Below are positions 59,533 through 64,000 of a stretch of DNA of 64,000 nt, in pieces. Below the pieces are notes generated by a model that ran no database searches, was not told where the DNA came from, and saw only the letters and a program-made list of their open reading frames with translations. Position 1 is the first letter of the stretch; each line of letters begins with the position of its first letter. The DNA is from Anaerolineales bacterium (lineage in GTDB: Bacteria > Chloroflexota > Anaerolineae > 4572-78 > J111), in the NCBI GenBank assembly GCA_015075185.1, contig JABTUW010000001.1:1612001-1676000 (forward strand). Direction: 5' to 3'. Both the position numbers and the translations under genes were made by a program.

Positions 59533-60555
59533 ATGAAAACCAGCTCAACTTATCTGTCAAAGTATCCTGTTTCTTCTCTGAAACTGATGATCAGTTTAGT
59601 CATCTTTTTGGTTCTGCTGAGCGCGTGTGGGGCAGCTCGCACGGCAGAGCAGAGCACCGTCTACGCACCTGCTCCGCAAACCGCGCCAGGAGCCGAGGGC
59701 GGAGCCGCCGAAGCGCCGGCCGGCGCCCCGGTTGAAGCCAGCGCCGATTACAGCGGCCGGATTGAGCCGATTGAGCAAGTTCTCAATAGTGCGGTTCAAC
59801 CTCAGGATAACCGGGTTATTATTTACACCGGCAATATCTCCCTGGTCGTTAAAGATACCCGCGAGGCGATGACGGCTATCACTAACCTGACGACCGAACA
59901 GGGCGGTTACGTGTCGGCCTCGAATGTTTACCAGGCCGGCGATGTACCGCGCGGGAGCATTACCATTCGCGTGCCGGCAGAGCGTTATCTGGACACATTG
60001 GAAAAGCTGCGCGGGCTGGCGGTGCGGGTCGAGACGGAAAATTCCGGCACCGAGGATGTGAGCGAAGAGTTTACCGATTTGCAGGCGCGCAAGGCCAACC
60101 TGGAAGTGACCGAGAAAGCCTTGCAGCAGTTGTTAGAGGAGCGGCAGCGGGTCGGCAGCACCAGCGACATTCTGGAGGTTTACCGGGAGCTAACCGGCGT
60201 GCGCGGCCAGATCGAGGAAATCGAGGGCCGGCTGCGCTATCTGGCTAATAAAGCGGCTCTCTCGACGATTACCATTGATCTGATTCCCGACGTTTTGTAC
60301 CAGCCGGTCAGCGTAGCCGGGTGGGAGCCGCAAGGTGTGGCCAAGGAGGCGCTGCAATCCCTGGTGGTGGCCTTGCAAGGATTGGCCAATTTAACCATCT
60401 GGCTGGTCATTTTTCTCCTGCCGCTGTTGATTATCTTCCTCATCCCGGTGGTGGTGGTCATCTGGATCATTCGCGCCTGGTGGAAACGTTCTCAGGCACG
60501 CAAGAGAAATTTACCCCCCACACCTCCAGCAGCAACGCCGGCCACAACAGAGTAA
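59533..60555 (+). CDS. DUF4349 lipoprotein
   Basis: 340 residues. Lipoprotein signal with lipobox LLSAC, a Pro/Ala/Glu-rich linker, DUF4349 domain at about 90-300 (RVIIYTGNISLVVKDTREAM; GSITIRVPAERYLDTLEKLRGL; DLQARKANLEVTEKALQQLL coiled coil) and a C-terminal membrane helix (about 290-320) with basic tail. It is thus anchored on both ends of the domain at the outer face of the membrane. Function of DUF4349 is unknown. ATG 59533 follows GGAGAG; the ATG at 59518 is further up and without a site. Confidence 0.9.
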   Translation: MKTSSTYLSKYPVSSLKLMISLVIFLVLLSACGAARTAEQSTVYAPAPQTAPGAEGGAAEAPAGAPVEASADYSGRIEPIEQVLNSAVQPQDNRVIIYTGNISLVVKDTREAMTAITNLTTEQGGYVSASNVYQAGDVPRGSITIRVPAERYLDTLEKLRGLAVRVETENSGTEDVSEEFTDLQARKANLEVTEKALQQLLEERQRVGSTSDILEVYRELTGVRGQIEEIEGRLRYLANKAALSTITIDLIPDVLYQPVSVAGWEPQGVAKEALQSLVVALQGLANLTIWLVIFLLPLLIIFLIPVVVVIWIIRAWWKRSQARKRNLPPTPPAATPATTE

Positions 60556-60574
60556 CACCGGGCAACCCGAAATA

Positions 60575-60605
60575 AAAGAGGGGCGGGATAATCCCGCCCC
60601 TCTTT
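60575..60605. terminator. Bidirectional terminator
   Basis: Perfect 14-bp stem AAAGAGGGGCGGGA / TCCCGCCCCTCTTT with a TAA loop and A/T flanks, between the convergent DUF4349 and cNMP-binding genes. Confidence 0.9.
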
Positions 60606-60619
60606 GTTTAGGCAGTCAA

Positions 60620-62350
60620 CTACTGTGGCTCGACGGGGTTCATCATCTCGTGATACTCGCCCAGCACGCTCACGACCTGCCGGTTAGTGTCATCGCGCTG
60701 TTTTTCGCGCATTTGCCGCTGGTAGGCATCCCAGCGGCGGAAGATTTCTTCCTGAACCGAACTGGGATTAAAGACTTGCTTAAAGGTAAAGTGGCCTCCG
60801 GTACCGGCGGTGCGAATAACAACATCACCCAGGTTGATCAGCCGGTAGAAGATATTCGGCATATCATAGGTAATGCTTTGAATGCTGTCAAAACTACCCT
60901 CGCGCACTTTTTCACCCCGCAGGCGAAAGGCCGTACTCTCTATATCAATGATTTTAACGTTGGTCAAAATGTAAACATCTCGCCGCCACGTATCATATTC
61001 CCACAGATACCAAAAGAAGCTGCCCAAAACAACCAGGCCAAATACCCAGAAGAGAGGTGTCCAGACTCCCCCATAGAAAGGCGGCAACCCGGCCAGAGAG
61101 GCAATAAACAAATAAACTGAGCCGAGCAAGGCCAAAACAGGCAGGAGAACATGGCGGAGCAAAATGAGATAGTGTTTACGCCAGGTAATTACCTGGACAC
61201 CTCCTTCCGTCTTAATCTGCTGGATGCGCGGGATAAAATAGTCCAAACCGAGTTTGGGGACAGGTACTTTTGGCACGGTAATGACCTGGCTGGGTTTGCG
61301 CGCAGGGGCCGTCACCGCTGCCGGCGTTTCTAAAAGGTCACGATTCATGCGTTCAGCGATCAGGTCGCGGGTGGCGGCTCTATCGGAAGCAGCGGCGCGC
61401 TCTTTAGCCCGCACCTGCGCCTGCAGCATCAAACCGACCAGGTTTTGAGCGGCCGGTATTCTGTCAACGGAAATCATACCCAGCGCAGCAGTTTGGATGT
61501 TAATATCGTCTACATCAAATAGAGTATCGAGCCACCCGTGTGATTCATAGGTAACGTTTTGAATCTGGGTCAGCGGCGCTTCTTCTCGAACTTCACTATA
61601 GAATAAGATACGTTCAATGTGAATGACCCGTTTCGTGGTCAGGATAAGATCATCGTTGCGCCAGTCAAAATAAAAGTAAAGCACCATCAGGAAGGATAAG
61701 ATAAGAAAGGGCGCAGTTAATAACGTAAAGATCAGCCCACTCTGGCTGAGGATGTCGAACAGGCCGAAGCCCAGCAATTCGGCTAACAGGAATAGCAGAA
61801 CGGGGATAATCAACAGCAGAATCGGCCAGATAAGCCTGGCCAAAAAGGCCAGAATATGCCGCTTGGTGGCCGCCAACACAATCTCATCCGGCTGCCGCCC
61901 AGGGAAATCGGTGACAGAGCGCGCGTCATAAGCCCGCTCTATTTCCCGGATTTTGGCTTCAACTTGGGGGTCTTGCAGCAACAGCCAATCCAAATCCTCT
62001 CGATCGTAGATAGCCACAACGGAGTCAAATTCGGCCTCGACGGTAGCGCCCCTGATGCCCAGCCCCCGAATACCCGAGCGCAAGCCCACGAACGAGCCAA
62101 CCGGCATATAGTTCAACAAGCGGCGCGGCGATTGGCTTTCATCAAATGCCTGGAGTTCACCGCTGATTACAATAAAAAAGCGATCATCCCGCTCACCCTG
62201 TTTGGTGAGAACTTCCCCCTGCCGGTAGACCCGAATCTCGGCCCTGTCCACCAACTCGGCCATCTGGTCTTCAGAAAGATCAGTGGTGGCCAAATTTTGG
62301 TGGAGCAGCTCGGCTAACCGGCCACGTGCAGCTTCCTGGCTTAACGGCAT
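60620..62350 (-). CDS. Cyclic-nucleotide-binding membrane protein with two PH-like domains
   Basis: 576 residues. N-terminal cNMP-binding domain at about 15-130 (VLTKQGERDDRFFIVISGELQAF, NYMPVGSFVGLRSG, ATVEAEFDSVVAIYDREDL). It lacks the exact GE(L/I)AL...RxA pocket sequence of CRP, so ligand binding is not certain. Then two units, each of a pair of membrane helices plus a bacterial PH-like (bPH_2, YdbT-type) domain: about 170-300 (NDDLILTTKRVIHIERILFY) and about 395-540 (RRDVYILTNVKIIDIESTAF). A membrane-bound effector that could respond to the cyclases of this window. ATG at 62350. Confidence 0.9.
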   Translation of the reverse strand: MPLSQEAARGRLAELLHQNLATTDLSEDQMAELVDRAEIRVYRQGEVLTKQGERDDRFFIVISGELQAFDESQSPRRLLNYMPVGSFVGLRSGIRGLGIRGATVEAEFDSVVAIYDREDLDWLLLQDPQVEAKIREIERAYDARSVTDFPGRQPDEIVLAATKRHILAFLARLIWPILLLIIPVLLFLLAELLGFGLFDILSQSGLIFTLLTAPFLILSFLMVLYFYFDWRNDDLILTTKRVIHIERILFYSEVREEAPLTQIQNVTYESHGWLDTLFDVDDINIQTAALGMISVDRIPAAQNLVGLMLQAQVRAKERAAASDRAATRDLIAERMNRDLLETPAAVTAPARKPSQVITVPKVPVPKLGLDYFIPRIQQIKTEGGVQVITWRKHYLILLRHVLLPVLALLGSVYLFIASLAGLPPFYGGVWTPLFWVFGLVVLGSFFWYLWEYDTWRRDVYILTNVKIIDIESTAFRLRGEKVREGSFDSIQSITYDMPNIFYRLINLGDVVIRTAGTGGHFTFKQVFNPSSVQEEIFRRWDAYQRQMREKQRDDTNRQVVSVLGEYHEMMNPVEPQ

Positions 62351-62424
62351 AAGTCACCCTTTTGACATAACCCTATAACCTGAGTGTATTTTACCACAAA
62401 ACATTAAAAAGGAGAACACCCGTT

Positions 62425-64000
62425 TTATTTTAGAGCATAGACAGCCGCCCGGGCCTGCTCATCCTCATAGAGCCGGGTCAGGTAGGTCTCCAGCGTTTGC
62501 GGCGAAGGCGTATTGGCCAGATGGTGATAAACTACCACATACTCTATCCCTTTTTTTTGCAGCAATTGCAGGCCGGCAGAGGTGGGAAATTTGAGCATTT
62601 CCTCCCGAACACGAGCGTGGTCGGCCGGGAAAAAGCCGGAGTAGCCGTTGAGCATGTCTCCCTGGAAGAAACGATTGGCCAGGAGCCAGCGGGTTGTTTG
62701 TTCAAAATCCTCGACCTTACTGCTTGGAGCAAAGGGCAGCATAACAATTTTTGGCCGCGATACACTTTGAAGGTCGGCCGCACCTAACCTGGCGTGTTCA
62801 TTGAGCCACGCTTGCCAGGGAACTGCTTCGGTCTGAATGGGAACAGGTTGGAGCGGCAGCGGCAGCGCCAGCATTTCAAAAATCGCCAGCACGGCCACGC
62901 CTCCCGGCAACCACTTGGGGGACCCGCGCAGCCACTGGCTCAAGTTGTGCAGGCCAAAGCCGGCCAGCAGGGCCAGGTGAAGCTGGACCAGCACGGCAAA
63001 GCGGAAGGGGCTGCGTAACTGAGCAAAGCCGGGTACCCACTCTCTGACCCATTGATAGGGCTGGACTCCGCCCACATTCAAGCGCAGCCCCAGCGACAGC
63101 AGCAGCGCCAGGCCCACCGCCAGAAACAGGTAAAGTTTTATCCTTTTCCGCGGCCCCCCAAAAAGCCCCAATCCGGCCAGAGCAATAAGCCCAAGGCCAG
63201 GGAAAAGGCGCTGGCCCTGGGCAGACTTCAGGCCCAAGATGCGGCCGTAGAAAAGGTTGTAGTCCAGAAAATCACGATAATAGCTGAATTTGGCCGAGTT
63301 GGCTTCGATGGTTTGAGGGCTGCGGGTGAATTGATAAACCTCCAGTTCCCGGTACTGCGCCCACACAAAGGGCAGGGTCAGGGCTAAAGCCAGGAGAGCG
63401 ACGACCCCAAGCTGAACAGTTGTTTTCAGATTCAGGTGCGCGCGCCGGACCTGAAAAATAAAGGCCAGCGGCAAAAAGAACACGCTGAACAGGCCGTAAT
63501 AGCTGCAAATGAGGAATGTAACCGGCAAACCAAGCGCCAGGCCGAGGCTGTTTCTCCAGAAATGAGGCGAGGAGATGAGGAGACAAGGAGACAAGGAGAC
63601 AAGGGTGAGGAAACGACTCAAAAAAAACAGGGACCATAAAATGCCAAAGATGGCAACCAGTTGCAGCACCCCCATCTCTTGAGCCACAAACGGGAGCGAC
63701 TGCATGAGCAGCCCCGCCAGCAGGCTGGGCAGGGGCGGCAGTCTCCAGTGGCGCAGCAGCCAAAAGGTAAGCCAGCCGTTGAGCGTCAAAAATAAAATAA
63801 TAAGGAAATTGTAACCCAAAGCGGGTGATTGAAAGGCCAGCCAGAGCGGCGCGGCCAAGAGGGCGCTCAGCGGCTGCGGCTCCGAAAAGGCAAACGTGCC
63901 CTTATCGGGGGCAAAGATGGGCGCATCCCAGTAGCGGGGATAGCCCTGCATCTGCTGGTCAATATTCCATCGTAATGTCCACAGGTTGAAAAGAGGGACC
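62425..64000 (-). CDS. Polytopic membrane protein (YfhO/GT-C-like), 5' incomplete
   Basis: At least 524 residues; the frame is open to the end of the window (upstream residues read LFNLWTLRWNIDQQ), so the true start is outside and the ATG at 63951 is internal. Ten or more membrane helices. The pattern RYWDAPIFAPDKGTFAFSEPQPL is the first periplasmic loop seen in large bacterial membrane glycosyltransferase-like proteins. FRFAVLVQLHLALLAGFGL and a C-terminal soluble part (GYSGFFPADHARVREEML) fit the same group. Function unknown; envelope sugar transfer is plausible. Contains an in-frame octamer repeat (63573-63604; LVSLSPCLLISS). Confidence 0.85.
   Translation of the reverse strand, partial: VPLFNLWTLRWNIDQQMQGYPRYWDAPIFAPDKGTFAFSEPQPLSALLAAPLWLAFQSPALGYNFLIILFLTLNGWLTFWLLRHWRLPPLPSLLAGLLMQSLPFVAQEMGVLQLVAIFGILWSLFFLSRFLTLVSLSPCLLISSPHFWRNSLGLALGLPVTFLICSYYGLFSVFFLPLAFIFQVRRAHLNLKTTVQLGVVALLALALTLPFVWAQYRELEVYQFTRSPQTIEANSAKFSYYRDFLDYNLFYGRILGLKSAQGQRLFPGLGLIALAGLGLFGGPRKRIKLYLFLAVGLALLLSLGLRLNVGGVQPYQWVREWVPGFAQLRSPFRFAVLVQLHLALLAGFGLHNLSQWLRGSPKWLPGGVAVLAIFEMLALPLPLQPVPIQTEAVPWQAWLNEHARLGAADLQSVSRPKIVMLPFAPSSKVEDFEQTTRWLLANRFFQGDMLNGYSGFFPADHARVREEMLKFPTSAGLQLLQKKGIEYVVVYHHLANTPSPQTLETYLTRLYEDEQARAAVYALK
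63573..63604. repeat. Octamer repeat inside the membrane-protein gene
   Basis: AGATGAGG followed by three perfect AGACAAGG units. It is read in frame on the minus strand. Confidence 0.8.

Overview
The window looks like a chromosomal contig of a Chloroflexota bacterium, most likely from the Anaerolineae/Caldilineae side. This is inferred from gene content, not from a marker-gene search. The pointers are a BTAD-AAA-TPR regulator, a DUF2723 membrane protein, stand-alone class III cyclases with FHA/GAF or AAA/TPR partners, an SBBP-repeat/beta-helix/DUF11 surface protein, and several exported proteins ending in a (Y/F)LP(I/L)-type tail. Housekeeping genes are acpS, gdhA, asnS, the tsaE-tsaB-rimI cluster, a family 4 uracil-DNA glycosylase and an ABC-F ATPase. 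No rRNA, tRNA, CRISPR array or prophage was recognised.

Layout. 1-5.1 kb: end of an exported protein, an unlisted Flp pilin gene, acpS behind an FHA-GAF-cyclase, a DUF6155-like gene, then a promoter with four 11-bp direct repeats, a foldable leader and two tiny membrane proteins. 5.2-8.4 kb: a TPR/proline-rich membrane protein and gdhA. 8.5-10.8 kb: an AT-rich gene of unknown function cut in two by an IS5-type element. 11-24 kb: BTAD regulator, two FAD oxidases, an orphan XDH-type FAD domain, DUF2723, a frameshift-ridden cax gene, a decayed REP-associated transposase and asnS. 24-31 kb: subtilisin with lipoprotein, Mut7-C RNase, molybdoenzyme, beta-helix protein. 31-39 kb: a giant soluble-adenylyl-cyclase-like protein fused to an SBP_bac_5 domain, divergent from a Ser/Thr kinase with a CRP-type palindrome between them, then terC. 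39-46 kb: PRC-barrel protein, channel-like RCK protein with a non-canonical pore, kinase/response-regulator pair, membrane protein. 46-48 kb: ABC-F gene behind a consensus promoter, a leader ORF and two competing terminators. 49.5-54.4 kb: surface protein broken by a heptanucleotide tract. 54-64 kb: UDG, zinc-ribbon protein, tsaE/tsaB/rimI, phosphoesterase, DUF4349 lipoprotein, cNMP-binding/PH membrane protein, and a polytopic membrane protein running off the end.

Two themes connect distant genes. First, cyclic-nucleotide signalling: two cyclases, one cNMP-binding membrane protein and one GTGA-N6-TCAC site are all in the window. Second, repeat invasion: 7- and 8-bp tandem tracts (STRR-like), foldback elements and REP-type palindromes sit between genes and also inside coding sequences, usually preserving frame, once breaking it.

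Limits: all family names come from motif recognition by eye. Start codons were chosen from ribosome-binding sites and protein conservation. Several frameshifts lie in homopolymers and could be sequencing errors.
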